Shown here piece by piece: positions 32,226-43,389 of a stretch of DNA of 64,000 nucleotides. The position numbers and the translations under genes were made by a program. The notes beneath the pieces are model-generated. The model was not told the DNA's origin and searched no databases. It was given only the letters and a program-made list of their open reading frames with translations. The stretch's first letter is position 1. Each line of letters starts with the position of its first letter. Source of the stretch: Thermothelomyces thermophilus ATCC 42464. Lineage: Eukaryota; Ascomycota; Sordariomycetes; Sordariales; Chaetomiaceae. The stretch lies in assembly GCF_000226095.1 (NCBI RefSeq), contig NC_016475.1:930001-994000 (forward strand), read 5' to 3'.

Positions 32226-32600
32226 TCAGAACATGTGAATCCTCGTGGACGAATGGTACATGGCCGGCAGAAAACTCCCATTGTCCTCCATGCTCTCCAC
32301 CGCCGTCCGCAGGCTCTTGGGCGTCCGCTTCAGCACGGCGGACGAAGGGGCTAGCGAAGTCACTGACGACGGTACGGATGGTATGGTAGGTATGTTTTGC
32401 AACGAGAAGCCTTTGTCCGGGCTGGCCGTGAAGCCGGTTCTCGACGTGCCCTTCTGCCATGTACCGAGCTGCCGGACCCGGCCGAACTCGGCAATATACT
32501 TCCGGTCCGCCACAACGAGTTCCTCGGTCTCGGCAACCAGGCGCTCGAGGACAAGGTTGATGACGTGCTGGGTCAGCGCCTCCCGTTTCGAAGCGGTCGA
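32226..32600 (-). pseudogene. Orphan C-terminal coding fragment, unrecognised
   Basis: Minus-strand reading from about 32,600 gives a long amphipathic helix (KREALTQHVINLVLERLVAE, then TEELVVADRKYIAEFGRVRQ) followed by a Ser/Thr/Pro-rich tail ending at the stop at 32226. The helix looks like genuine protein, and its frame continues upstream without a credible start. Further upstream the sequence becomes C/G runs and AT-rich intergenic DNA. It is either the last exon of a gene whose earlier exons I cannot see or the surviving end of a broken gene. No family is recognised. Confidence 0.4.
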
Positions 32601-33040
32601 CGGTGTTGTGTGGTTGGTGGGTTCAGGAAATCAAAAAGGACCCTGTGCAGACGGCCGAGAAGTTTGGGAGGGGAGGCAATTTTGCCTTAGAATAAATAGA
32701 TGGATATCCTGGATATTGCTCTGCAATATGATTGCCGCCCGTGATAGGACACATTCCCTCATCGCATGTTTTATCCGTAGAGTGGACCCAAGACCGCGGA
32801 ACCCCCCCCCCCCCCCCAACAAAAAAAAAAAGAAAAAAAAAGGAAACGAATAATACCAAGAACTTGTCAGGGCTAATGATTGGAAGGGAAGAGCCGCTTC
32901 ATTTTCTGTGGAACATTCGATGCAGTTATTATATTGGTTCATCGGCCGAGCGACTTTTTCTAGAAGGCGTGGGAGAAGCCGAGAGTGTAATAATTAACAT
33001 TGTAACCTCAGCCATCTCGGGGCATGCTCGAAGACCTGGA
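32601..33040. other. Intergenic with C/A homopolymer runs
   Basis: A C run followed by A runs lies at about 32,801-32,842. No coding signal is seen. The right end forms the promoter of the small secreted protein. Confidence 0.5.
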
Positions 33041-33048
33041 GGTGGCAG

Positions 33049-33058
33049 TATATAAAAG
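33049..33058 (+). promoter_or_regulatory. TATA box of the small secreted protein gene
   Basis: TATATAAAAG lies about 450 bp upstream of the ATG at 33504. No other gene starts nearby on this strand. If it is used, the leader would be long and include the purine microsatellite unless that is spliced out. Confidence 0.45.
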
Positions 33059-33246
33059 ACCGCCCGACGGGGGTTTGTCACTCAAATCCGAAGCGATCAT
33101 CGGCCACTTGGGGAGCGATTTAGCGATTTAACTACAGACGTACCGACTGACAAAGGTAATTAATATCGTTCAAGTGTCCAACCCCCAACTCACCTCGATT
33201 CTAGTCCCACCACAGGACCAGGCAACCAAACAAGAGGGGAGGAAGA

Positions 33247-33492
<246 letters not shown>

Positions 33493-33503
33493 AGAAAAGC
33501 AAG

Positions 33504-33924
33504 ATGCGCAGCTCCAGCCTCTTGTTGACCCTCGCGACACTGACAGCCACGGCGCTCGGGGCGCCGTCGTCGCCCGCCGTGGGACGCTCTGCTCCCGTCG
33601 TCCGACGCGCCGGGCCGTGCGACGCCTACAGCGAGGCCTGCCGGCCCGTGATCCAGGCCAACGCGTGCTTCGCCGCCTACATCGTGTTCGGCACAAAGGA
33701 GCAGGTGCTGCAGTGCGTCGACGTCAACGACCTGGCCAAGGCCGAGGAGGCGGTGAGTTCCTATTTTCCCATCTTGTTGATTCAATCATTCGTTCGTGGT
33801 CTCTGTTGTCCAGAGTCCGTGTCTGACCTGAAGGAAATAGATCTGCGCCTGCTACGGCTGCGCCGAGCAGGCGGTCCAGGATTGGGCCGTCGAGACCCTG
33901 GGCTGCGAGGCTCCGTCAGATTAA
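33504..33924 (+). CDS. Small secreted cysteine-rich protein
   Basis: The protein has 110 residues from exons 33504-33752 and 33841-33924. The intron is 88 bp (GTGAGT donor, ATAG acceptor, phase 0). It starts with a clear signal peptide (MRSSSLLLTLATLTATALGA), then a short pro-like segment ending VVRRA, a possible Kex2 site. The mature part has eight cysteines in the order GPC..EAC..NAC..LQC..IC-AC..GC..GC, enough for four disulfides. Without the intron the reading would run on into an Arg-rich tail with no cysteines. No known domain is recognised and the spacing is not that of a hydrophobin. By size and layout it is a candidate effector-like or antimicrobial-type secreted protein, but that role is inference. 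The microsatellite directly upstream is its most unusual neighbour. Confidence 0.8.
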
Positions 33925-34426
33925 TTAGATATCCTTTGATGCGTTCAGGGGCCAATCTCTTTTCAGGTAAATACACGGACATACATGGGCATAGGTGAAC
34001 TTCGGCAGCACCACTGGTAATACGCACACGGGATGGCCAGGGAATGGTAAACAAAGGTACCTAACAACCTTATGAATCCGTGGCAAAGCGTCATTGTGAG
34101 TAATGAAAGGCAAGAAACAGAGTGCAGGAAGGAAGGACACTAGGGCAGGACGAAAATTACAATCTCAGCTAATAATCGCTGGTCACCAAGAGTGTTCAAA
34201 AGCTACCGAGATGCCCAGATAGGTGCCTGAACTTCATTGAGAAAAGAACTTGATAAAAAAAAAAAAAAAACCACCGCAACCGCTTCTTTAAGCGGCGAAT
34301 ATGCACACAGCAAACACTTTACAGTTCCACTCTCCATGCCGAAGTAAATTGTACCTGATATTTAACCTCACTTCAACTCCTGATAGTAAGAACTCACCTG
34401 CCTGCACTTCCTGCATACCCAGTCAC
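33925..34426. other. Convergent intergenic region
   Basis: This 0.5-kb stretch lies between two genes transcribed toward each other. An A run is at about 34,255-34,270. No coding signal is seen. Confidence 0.5.
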
Positions 34427-35820
34427 CTAACTCTTCACAACCCCGCCCGGCCCTCCGGGCGCATACCACCCCCGGGCCATCTCGACACCGTGGTTATAAT
34501 ACCTCTCCTCCCTCGCCCCGTTCCGACCCGCACCAACCGCATCCAGCTCGGCCGCCGACTGGCCCTGGGCCTCCACCGGCACCACCGCCACCGTCGGCTG
34601 CTGCCCCGCCGGACCGGTTCCCGTCTCCTTGACGGTGCCGCCGTACACGTAATACGCCGGCCCCGGCCCCGGCGAGTGCGCTGCTGAGCCCGGATATTGC
34701 TGTTGTTGCGGCGGCACGGACGGATGTTGATAATAAGAGGCTGGCGAGTCGCCGCCGCCGCTGCCGCTGCTGCTGCTAACGAAGTGGGAGCGATGGCGGC
34801 GCGCGGCCAGGTAGTAGACGACGCAGGCCGTCACCAGCACAGAGAGCGGGATCCCCAGCCCCAGGCCGATCTTGAACCCGGTAGTGTTGCCCCCGCCGCC
34901 GCCGCCGCCGTTGTCGTCATCTTCCGAGATCGAGCCCGAGTTCGAAGAAGAACCTAATACGCCCGAGGGCGGCTGGTCGATGGCGGTGGTCCGGGTGGCT
35001 GTCGATGACGCAGAAGACGCGATCGCCGCGGCCGTTTCCCCCGGCTCCGACGTGAACGACGATGCGCGCATGGAAGAAGGGTTGTTGCTATTGCTGGTGC
35101 TGCTGCCGCTGCGGGCGGTGGGGGTCGTCGTCGTGCTGGCGGACGGAGTGAGGGTGTACCTCGATGGCCCGCCGCCCAAGGGGGGGTAGCTTGTTGTGGC
35201 GGCCGTCGCCCTGGCCGAAGCGATGTTTCCGGCTTCGTCGAGAAATACCCCCTTACCGTCCTGGCAGCACTGCGGGTCGTTGTTGCAGCAGAGGCTGCCG
35301 TCGGCGCATATCGTGACGCGCGGGAAAACGCCACCTTGCTCATCTGCTCGGAGAGGTATCATGCATGTTAATTTAGGGTATTCCAATGTTAGGTCCCTGG
35401 AGCGAGTATCCCTGACGACACAGACCTCACGTGTCGCCAGTTTCGCAATGACAAGAGGACCACCAAAAGGTTGAGAAGAGGCGGGGGGGAGAGAGAGGGG
35501 GGGGATGGAAGGGCGTACGTACCATATTTGCAGATCTGGGCGCAGTCGGGATCCCATCCCTTGACCGCGCAAGGCCCCCGCACAAACAGGTCGGGCCCGT
35601 CGCCGACGTTGTGGCAAAGGCGGTTCGACAGGCATGTGGCGGTCGGCCCGCAGCAGGCATTGGAGTTGGGGCACTTGGTGTTGTTGGCAGTCACCCCGCC
35701 GTCCCATCGGTAGCAGTCAATCAGTAGAGGGTCTGTATCAGCACCGACAAGGGCTGCGTAGAGAGGTGCCCAGAGAAGGATGTAATAATACTCCAACATC
35801 GTCGTCAGAGAAAAAAGCAA
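34427..35820 (-). CDS. Type I membrane protein with Cys-rich ectodomain
   Basis: The protein has 404 residues from exons 35820-35523 and 35343-34427. The 179-bp intron (GTACGT..GCAG) joins CAQICKY to DEQGGVFPRV. A signal peptide covers roughly the first 27 residues; an internal Met at codon 8 is an alternative start. The ectodomain begins with a compact Cys-rich region (CPNSNACCGPTATCLSNRLC, CAVKGWDPDCAQIC, then CADGSLCCNNDPQCCQDGKG). This pattern is common in fungal cell-surface proteins of unknown function. A long Ser/Thr-rich stalk follows, likely O-glycosylated, then one membrane helix (IGLGLGIPLSVLVTACVVYY) flanked by AARRHRSH, and a cytoplasmic tail rich in Pro, Gln and Gly. The layout resembles wall-stress sensors (Mid2/Wsc type), but the ectodomain is not a WSC domain. 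A sensor role is inference. Confidence 0.85.
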
Positions 35821-37857
35821 TCGGCTCAGCGAGCCGGACCCTCTGCGAGAGGATGGTATGACCGCCTATGTGTTCCTGAAGATGGGGGAGGTGCGCTATG
35901 GGTCAGCCAACATGTAATTAGGCTGTTTGCATACGCATTGATAGGAAAAAGTACGTACGGTGACGGGAAGACCACGGACGGGGCGAAACCGTGGAAAAGT
36001 AAGATCATGGCGGGCTAGTGGAAGCCGGTAGCTAAGTACGGTACGGAGTAGGTAATTAATTAGTGAATTGCCTCGGGAGATAAGGGACCAGGTGCGGAAT
36101 GCTGTACTGTGGTAGTCGGCCTGCGGGGAACTTAGTGTTGTAATCGTGTAGTGTAGTGCAGAAACAGGGGCGTTTGACAGCAAATTGCGCCGTACACTAC
36201 GACGTGGTGCAATCCCCTGTCCATACGTTGCTACACGGCATCTGGGGTGATTAGGTATGTACAGTACTGTATCCGTACATACATACTGTACATACATACA
36301 TACCTTGAATAGCCTCCAGGCTGTGGCCTACTGTGTAATTAACACAACCTCCCTACCTCTCAGCAGAACCATACAGAGTAAAACTGTACATACAGTATAT
36401 CCATGCCATGTTACTTACCTAAAGCAGGTATGTACTGTACATACGGAGGTAAGGGAGGTACGCGCTTGCATGCACGTGGTATCGAGCGTGTGTCATGAGG
36501 AAACTAGTATACGGATAAGGGTCTTTTTGATCGTGAGCCGGTGAGCTGGTGAGATTGCCAAGGTTACACCAATTTCTGTTGCCTGGTCCGTACACTACTC
36601 GGTTGTAGTGCTGTGCCGCCCACGCACGTCGGGCGAGACTGTTCCGCCGCACGACGGCTCTGCATGGACCTCGCCTTGTGGCGTCCGTGCCGCCGCTAGT
36701 TTGATCGACAAATACCCCTTCCTTGGCGCTTTAGCTGGAGAAATGGGTCGGCGACGGCATTAGTCATTGTCCCCTAAGCGCTTGCCCCTGTATCTGCTCC
36801 TCCGTGCGCCATTTCTCTGCGGCCAAACTACCCAAGTGAGTAGTTATGCTTGTCATAGGGTAACAGAAGGGAACCAGTCCATATCCCTAATGCCTTGAAC
36901 TCTCCCTGGTAAAAAAGCAAGACTCATCCACCTCTCACTTCTCGGGTCTAAGGTCAATGTCAGCTTGCCAATCATCATGGGACTACCCTCGGGTTTACAC
37001 AGTTATCTAACTTTTCAACCTGGCATACAAAATAGTGCACAGCAGTCTAGGTGTAAAAATTTGATGTCGCTTGCTGCCGCGCCGCGCGAACCGAAGGGCG
37101 CAGGGTCAAGATTTGATTCAACATGCCTTAAGGTTGCATCGAGTACGGCCCCATCGGTTCAGCTAACCCGGAGTTCTGCCACTTTGGGATTATCGTTTGA
37201 CTACGATACCCACCTTCGAAAGAATTCACCTGCAACAGACCAGAGTTTGCAATCATCACCACAGCAGGGCGGACAAACAGGGCGACGTGAAACGATTCTC
37301 AATTCTCGCTATCCAGGCAAACACAGGGCTTCCCATGATTTCGCCAGGAGCAATTACTTAATAGTGATTACCTTAAATGAATCCCAAAACACATCAATAG
37401 TTCATCTAGGGGCGACAACACATGTCAAAGTTACAACACAAGCAAGATGCCAGAAATGCGATTCGTAAAGACGGTGCTTTTTGGCTCCATCAACTCCTGG
37501 CCCCGATCGATGTTTAAAGCTGATGACGTCGTTTAATATGAGATGGAAATCGATCGGAGACTCTCCACCAGGAACACATCTTTGAACGCAAAAGAATAGA
37601 CATGACGAAAGATTTGTCACGATTCAAGAATGTTCCTGGAGATCTTAGACGATGGTGAGCAAAGTTCTCTGTAGTTCATTTAGTGGGGGGAACATACATA
37701 CAAGCTTAACTAAAGGCGTAGCCACGCAGGATATGCCCCACCATGCCCCGCCACGATTGGCGCGTGCATGCTGGAGTCTGCAGTCAGAATCGCGCGCCAA
37801 AAATTCGATTGCAGGACCGCCAGCAACCGCGATGAGATTCATCTGCCGACTCGCACA
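35821..37857. other. Intergenic region with palindromic GTAC/CATAC words
   Basis: About 2 kb lies between divergent promoters. At 36,250-36,445 there is a cluster of GTATGTAC, GTACATAC and TACATACATAC words giving several overlapping inverted repeats, including a 17-base near-perfect palindrome at about 36,428-36,444. No convincing coding frame is seen. Confidence 0.55.
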
Positions 37858-39917
37858 ATGGCAGCCAACGAAACCACCAGCGCCGTGGCAGATGGCCAGT
37901 CCGGCGCGCCAGACGCGGCTCCAGCCGCTGGGTCGCCTGCCGAGACGAACAATGGCCACCGCGGAAACCGCGGCGGCAGAGAGCGGGGCAACGACAAGCA
38001 GAAGCGCAAGCATTCCGGCTTCGGGAGCGCAAAGTAGGTCGCCCGTGATTTGCCATTTGCTTGGTGGCTTCCCAACGCCGACACCTAACGAGGTAACAGA
38101 GGCCCGGTACCGGACAAGCGCGAGCGAGTCCAGAACGACCGCAATGCCAAACGCCGCAAGGTGATCGACGAGGACAACAAGGGTAGCAGTTACATGAGCA
38201 TTACCTTCACCCCCGAGGAGATCGCCGCCGAGGGACGCCGGCCGAAGCGCAAGGTCGCCGTGATGATCGGGTACGCCGGCACCGGCTACCACGGCATCCA
38301 GATCAACCACAAGGACAAGACGATCGAGGGCGACATCTTTGCCGCCTTCGTCGCCGCCGGCGCCATCTCCAAGGCGAACGCCGACGACCCCAAGAAGTCG
38401 AGCCTGGTGCGCTGCGCGAGAACGGACAAGGGAGTTCACGCGGCCGGCAACGTGCTCTCGCTGAAGTTGATCGTCGAGGACGAGGACATTGTCGACAAGA
38501 TCAACGCGCACCTGCCGGACCAGATCAGGGTGTGGGGTATCCAGCGCACCAGCAACGGTTTCAGCTGCTACCAGGCCTGCGACTCCCGCTGGTACGAGTA
38601 CCTCATGCCCAGCTACTCGCTGCTGCCGCCGCTGCCCCGCAGTTTCCTGGGCAAGAAGCTCGCCGAGTCCGCCAACGAGAAGGGAGTCTACGACGAGTAC
38701 GTCGAGCGCCTCAACGACGTCAAGGATTTCTGGGAACAAGTTGAGAAGAACGATATCCAACCGATTCTCGAGAAGCTGGAGCCCGACGTCAGGGCCGAGG
38801 TCTTGCGAAAGCTCCACGACACGCAGGACCAGGATCTCGGCGATGAGGGGGCGCAGACGAAAGCCGACTCTGACGCAGCGGCGGCCACCAACGCCGGCGA
38901 GGATACAGAAATGAAGGAGGCGCAAGGGCAGGAGGAGGACGTGGAGGAGAAGAAGAAGGAGAAACCTAAGGAGGATGCCGAGGGGGGTAGTGCCGAAGCA
39001 GGGGCCCCACTCGAAAACAGCGCGTCCGAAACACAAGGCCAATCTGCTGCCCGAGGACCGAGAGCCGAGCCGGTCCTCACGCCCGTCGAGCGCGCGCTCC
39101 GCGAGATCAAGGCTGCGTATGTCGCGGCCAAGCGGCGGTACCGCGTCTCGCCCGTGCGCATCCAGAGGTTGCAGCAGGCGCTCGACCTCTACCTGGGCAC
39201 GCGCAACTTCCACAACTACACCATCATGAAGTCCTTCAAAGACCCCTCCGCCAAGCGCCACATCAAGTCGTTCCAGGTCAACCCGACGCCCATCACGATC
39301 CGCGATACCGAGTGGCTCTCGCTCAAGGTGCACGGGCAGTCCTTCATGATGCACCAGATCCGCAAGATGGTCGCCATGGCCGTCATGGTCGTCCGCTGCG
39401 GCGCGCCCCTGTCCATCATCACCGAGAGCTACGGGCCCAGGCGGATCAGCATCCCCAAGGCGCCCGGGCTCGGCCTGATGCTGGAACGGCCCATGTTCAC
39501 CGAGTACAACAAGAAGGCCGCCTCGCTGGGCAAGGAGCCCATCGACTTCTCAAAGTGGGAGGACAAGATCGCGGCCTTCAAGGACGAGCACATCTACCGC
39601 AGGATGTTTGAGTTGGAGGAGAAGGAGAACTCGTAAGTCTGCTTGATGAACACACACACATACAAACTCACTATGCTACCTAACTGTTTGAGAAGGGGGG
39701 TGAAAAGAGATTGTGCTAACAAATTGTGCGCTCCGCGGCCAGATTCCATCTCTTCTTTAACCAGGTCGACAACTTCCGGACAGACTATTTCCTCTGGGTG
39801 ACTGCCGGTGGCGTGGAGGCGTCGCACGAGCGGTCAGAGCGGACCGAGAAGGTACCCAAGGCGCTGGAGACGGAGTTGGGTGATGAAGCGGATGGCGTGG
39901 AGGAGGTGGGCACATAA
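37858..39917 (+). CDS. PUS1: tRNA pseudouridine synthase Pus1, three exons
   Basis: The protein has 627 residues from exons 37858-38033, 38100-39632 and 39743-39917. The introns are 66 bp (CTAAC branch) and 110 bp (GTAAGT donor). Pus1 isomerises uridines in tRNA (classically positions 26-28, 34-36, 65 and 67) and in some other RNAs, mostly in the nucleus. The TruA-fold core starts KRKVAVMIGYAGTGYHGIQI. The catalytic Asp is residue 168 in RCARTDKGVHAAGN. Further conserved blocks are RNFHNYT and HGQSFMMHQIRKM. A long acidic/basic insert (DTEMKEAQGQEEDVEEKKKE region) splits the domain, as in other fungal members. The N-terminus is basic and Gly/Asn-rich, consistent with nuclear targeting. The third exon is needed: it supplies SFHLFFNQVDNFRTDYFLWV. 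Without splicing, the frame stops directly at the donor. An upstream in-frame ATG at 37768 exists, but ATG 37858 has the better context. Confidence 0.92.
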
Positions 39918-40093
39918 AACACTATAATAAACAAAAACGACACTCGAGCTTAGCCTCGCATGTTCCTCTACCCTTGATAGACAGACGAGGCGCCGGAAAT
40001 CAAAATACTATGTCTTGATCTTCTCCATAACGCGATATTGTGACACTGATCTCGTTCGCTCGATTATTTATTATCCACTTAATAACAAGGTAA

Positions 40094-40858
40094 TCATTTT
40101 GATTCTGATCCTGGCACCGCTGGCCCATCCAGTCCGCCCACTTCGTATGTGAACCCACCGCCGGCCGCCGCCGCGTGCTGGAGCAAGCTCTGCCGCTGCC
40201 GCTCGCGGAGGGCGCCGAGGAGAGAGAATACCTGCTCGCTGTCCATGTCCATACCCTGGTCAGCTTCGCCGGTAACGGGTTTGAGCGCGCCGATGATCCA
40301 CAGCTCGCGGATCCTGCGGCTCAGGGAGACGAGGTCTTCGGTCGATTTGATCTATATATATATGTATATGATCAGTAATTACCCAGTCCATGGGGAAGGT
40401 TTTTTTTTTTTTTTTTTTTTTGTGGGGGGGTTGTGAGCGATGCGAGAAGACTAAACAGCCAAATGCGCGCAATCGCGGAACTAAACGGACCGGCGAGATA
40501 TACATACCATTGCGCTTAACTTCGTTTCCATTGCCAGGCTCCGCTCGGCCGTCTGCCCAGTTGAGGCCGTGTCATCAACTGGGGCGAGCGCGAGGTTGAA
40601 GTAGTCGCGCACCGAGGTCAGAATGTCGGCGATGAGGATATTTTTCCTCTCTGTTCCGGGTTAATTTCTGTCTCCTAAGAGAGAAGTTTAAGGAGGAGAT
40701 CTCATGCTATTAGGACAATACCGAGAAGGGTCCGACCTGAATTGATGCACGATGCACCAACAAGGCTCCTTCATGCGCCAATGACAAACATGGCATGAGT
40801 GCAGCTGGGTGTGCGACTTACCGAGGAGGTTGGTGGCCGAAGTCGCATCCCGATCCAT
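40094..40858 (-). CDS. MED22: Mediator complex subunit 22, three exons
   Basis: The protein has 145 residues from exons 40858-40822, 40650-40508 and 40351-40094. The 171- and 156-bp introns have GTAAGT and GTATGT donors, and the second contains a T run. Med22 (Srb6/Surf5) is a small helical subunit of the Mediator head module and links activators to RNA polymerase II. The spliced protein reads MDRDATSATNLLERKNILIA, then DILTSVRDYFNLALAP, a linker, METKLSAMIKSTEDLVSLSR and RRIRELWIIGALKP, the family's two-helix pattern. The C-terminal part is Gln/Ala-rich. The acceptor of intron 1 (GGAACAG at 40652-40651) was chosen because the more obvious upstream TAG gives an in-frame stop. That first junction is the least certain part. 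The gene faces PUS1 tail to tail. Confidence 0.82.
40399..40421 (+). repeat. T homopolymer in MED22 intron 2
   Basis: More than 20 consecutive T on the plus strand (A on the transcribed sense strand) lie inside the second intron, followed by a G run. Confidence 0.8.
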
Positions 40859-41435
40859 GAATGGATCGTAACGAGATTGCGGTTGTGTATGCCGACAGAG
40901 ATAAGCTGTTTTCTGTTCTTGTATGTGTATATAAACTGTAGACAACCGAAGGCTGCCAATTAGGTTTGGTTCATATCGCGAGTTGACGATGCATGCTACT
41001 TGGGCGAGCACGGTTGCGCACAAGTTCAAGTGACCAGAAAGTGAAAAGTGGGGACAGTGCGAAAAGAGGGTTAGAGCGAAGTCGCGATGCTGGGAGGAAG
41101 CTGCTAATTACTGCTCCCTTGAATTGACAACACACGCCTCCATTAACCGAAACAAAGAACTTGCACGAAGATACTTCATAGACGAATAAACTAGCATCAT
41201 TCTCCATTTGAGGCATTAAGCCCATGCCTGATGGAGTTTGGATGGATAGAGCCCGATGATTGTCTGCACGATAATAGAAGTTTTCATATAATTCAAGCTA
41301 TAATTAATGGATTATTCGTTGAGTGACGAGCGTTGCAGACTTTCTTCTAGTGTCCACAACCTGCAAACCCTCACTCTTCGCAAATAGTTTGACCTTAATG
41401 CGATTCCATAGGCTCTGCGTCAATTGAGAAATCCC
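40859..41435. other. Intergenic, no gene seen
   Basis: The region is moderately AT-rich and forms the upstream region of MED22 on the minus strand. No coding signal is seen. Confidence 0.5.
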
Positions 41436-41439
41436 ACTC

Positions 41440-43138
41440 TACAAGTCCATTTGGCCATCACCAAGGCAAATCCTCTCACCTGATTCTCAAGCTCCCCAGC
41501 AGAATTAACTCCAGCTTGGGCTTCGCGTTCCTTGGCCTCGTGGTCTGCCGGAAGAGAACTTGGTTTCGCCTTGGCTGTCATCCGAGCCACCTTGCAGTCT
41601 GACCGTGAGGACCCATCCGTTCTTGTGACCGCGCAACACGTACTCATGGCAATAGACGTGAACGGTGGTGCCAAGTTCAACTCTGTCGCCCTGTTCCTCT
41701 TGCAGCCTGCCAAGGTGCTGGGCAACTCAGGTCTGGAGCACTCTCATCAGCGGCACCACCTATTCTTTATCGTCGACCACTTGGAAGGTGTCAGGCTGCG
41801 GCCGCCGATTGTTGTCGAGGTAGAGTGACCAGTAATTATTCCCTCTTGCGAATAGCTGCGGTAATTGACCGGCAGTCGTTCCTGAGAGTTCGCCAACTTA
41901 ACCCCGAATTTGTCTTTAACTGACGGGGGAAAAACGCGTCCCAACTTCTCCACGCGCCGCCTGGGAAGCCGCTAATATCCCGCGGGCCTTCCGCACATGG
42001 CGTCGCCAGATGCTGAGTTGCATCTCGAGCGGCGCGCTATTACCAGGCGCCTCATCCGCGCCAGGAACTACGAGATGATTGGCGGCACACCACTTCTCAC
42101 AGGCTTCAGGAAACTACGAAGACGCAAAAGTCAGCAACGAAGCACAGACCAAATGAATCCCGCTCCTTCATCACATCCACAGAAAGGAGATGAGAAGAGT
42201 CGAGACAGACCATATTTATCCTCTCCCATCTTGCGTAGATACATCTCCTCGCGGAGCAGTTCGCTCACCGCCTCCTTCCAGCGAAACAAGGTCTTCTCAC
42301 TCCCCAGCACCCCCGGGCACTTGAGGTCGGCGTCGTTCAGGATGTACGCGGCCTTGCACCCACACCCCCCAGATATCTCTCTCCGAGGAGGACCATGATG
42401 TTCCTGTGCCCCGCGGCGTCGTACGCTGCCCACGCCTCCCGCAGATAGCGGTCTCTGCACGAACAAAAATGGCCTTGTCTCAGTCTTCGTCGTCATCGTT
42501 TCTGCAGCGGGCGGCTGTAACGTCGGCAGCGATGGCGGTAGCGGCGGGGAAGGGGGAGGTACCAGGATCCTAAGAAAGCCCCTTGCTGTCGTCTATTAAT
42601 TAAGACGTATCCGAACTTGTGGCAAACGCCGGCGTAGAGGGTGATGCTCATCTTGGGAAGCCAGAAGCGCCGGAAGCGCCCCTCGATGGCCCGATTTTGA
42701 TAGCCCAGAGGTGTCGGAGCCACATCCAGGTGTAGGTTTGGTCAGTGTAGAAGTGAGAATCTCGACTAGGCGGGAGAGGACCGACTCGGTAAGGTTTTCT
42801 GGGGGGTATCGCCAGATCTCGGAAGTTGCCATTTTTCGTACCGTTGATGGCGATGTTAGATCTGCAATGAAAGTACGGCTTGTGAAGTTGTCCTGGCATC
42901 GAGTTGGCCAATCGTAGACTGAAGATGGGCCGCTGCTCTAGCCTGTGCTGCTCGTAGGCAACTTCTTTTTCTGCGGTCAGACTCAACCAAGCAGCCCGGG
43001 CAACCAACGACCAATGTTGCTGTACCAGTGCTGTGTGAGGTGATCAAAGAGAGGATGGGCAAGGTCCGACCAAAACAGATGCCCGGGTGATGTCCACAGC
43101 TTTTGTAGCTCAAGACGGCGAACATTGCGAGACCTCAT
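41440..43138 (-). pseudogene. Decayed host gene, unrecognised
   Basis: Protein-like segments succeed one another on the minus strand but in changing frames. They run MRSRNVRRLELQKLWTSPGH from 43138; MVARAAWLSLTAEKEVAYEQ near 42,950-43,007; RFRRFWLPKMSITLYAGVCH near 42,630-42,690; REAWAAYDAAGHRNIMVLLG near 42,380-42,455; KAAYILNDADLKCPGVLG near 42,290-42,360; LEMQLSIWRRHVRKARGI near 41,970-42,050; and VYCHEYVLRGHKNGWVLTV near 41,605-41,665. Some changes could be introns, but several lack splice sites and in-frame stops occur. The segments appear to be one long gene that has lost function, or two adjacent ones. I do not recognise the family. Confidence 0.45.
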
Positions 43139-43389
43139 GATGCACTCGCTCAGGGACACAAATGGGATGTGAAGAGCACAGGTGAACACTACTGAAATCA
43201 GTTTATCATTCCGAGAAAGATGATCATTAGAATCTAGATGCGTGAGAGACACGTCGCAATGGGTATGAGTACAGCAGGAATGATTATCATGAGAAAACGA
43301 CGAAGAACAAGGGACAGGCAACTTATGTCCCTCCTGAGCCGGTGGAGCTGTCGCTCCCTGGAGGGTCTTTTGACGCATCCTCCGCACGC

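Noticed and set aside
37645-39354. A 569-codon minus-strand frame opposite PUS1.
   Set aside because: Antisense shadow of PUS1; Leu/Val/Asp repeats without domain content.
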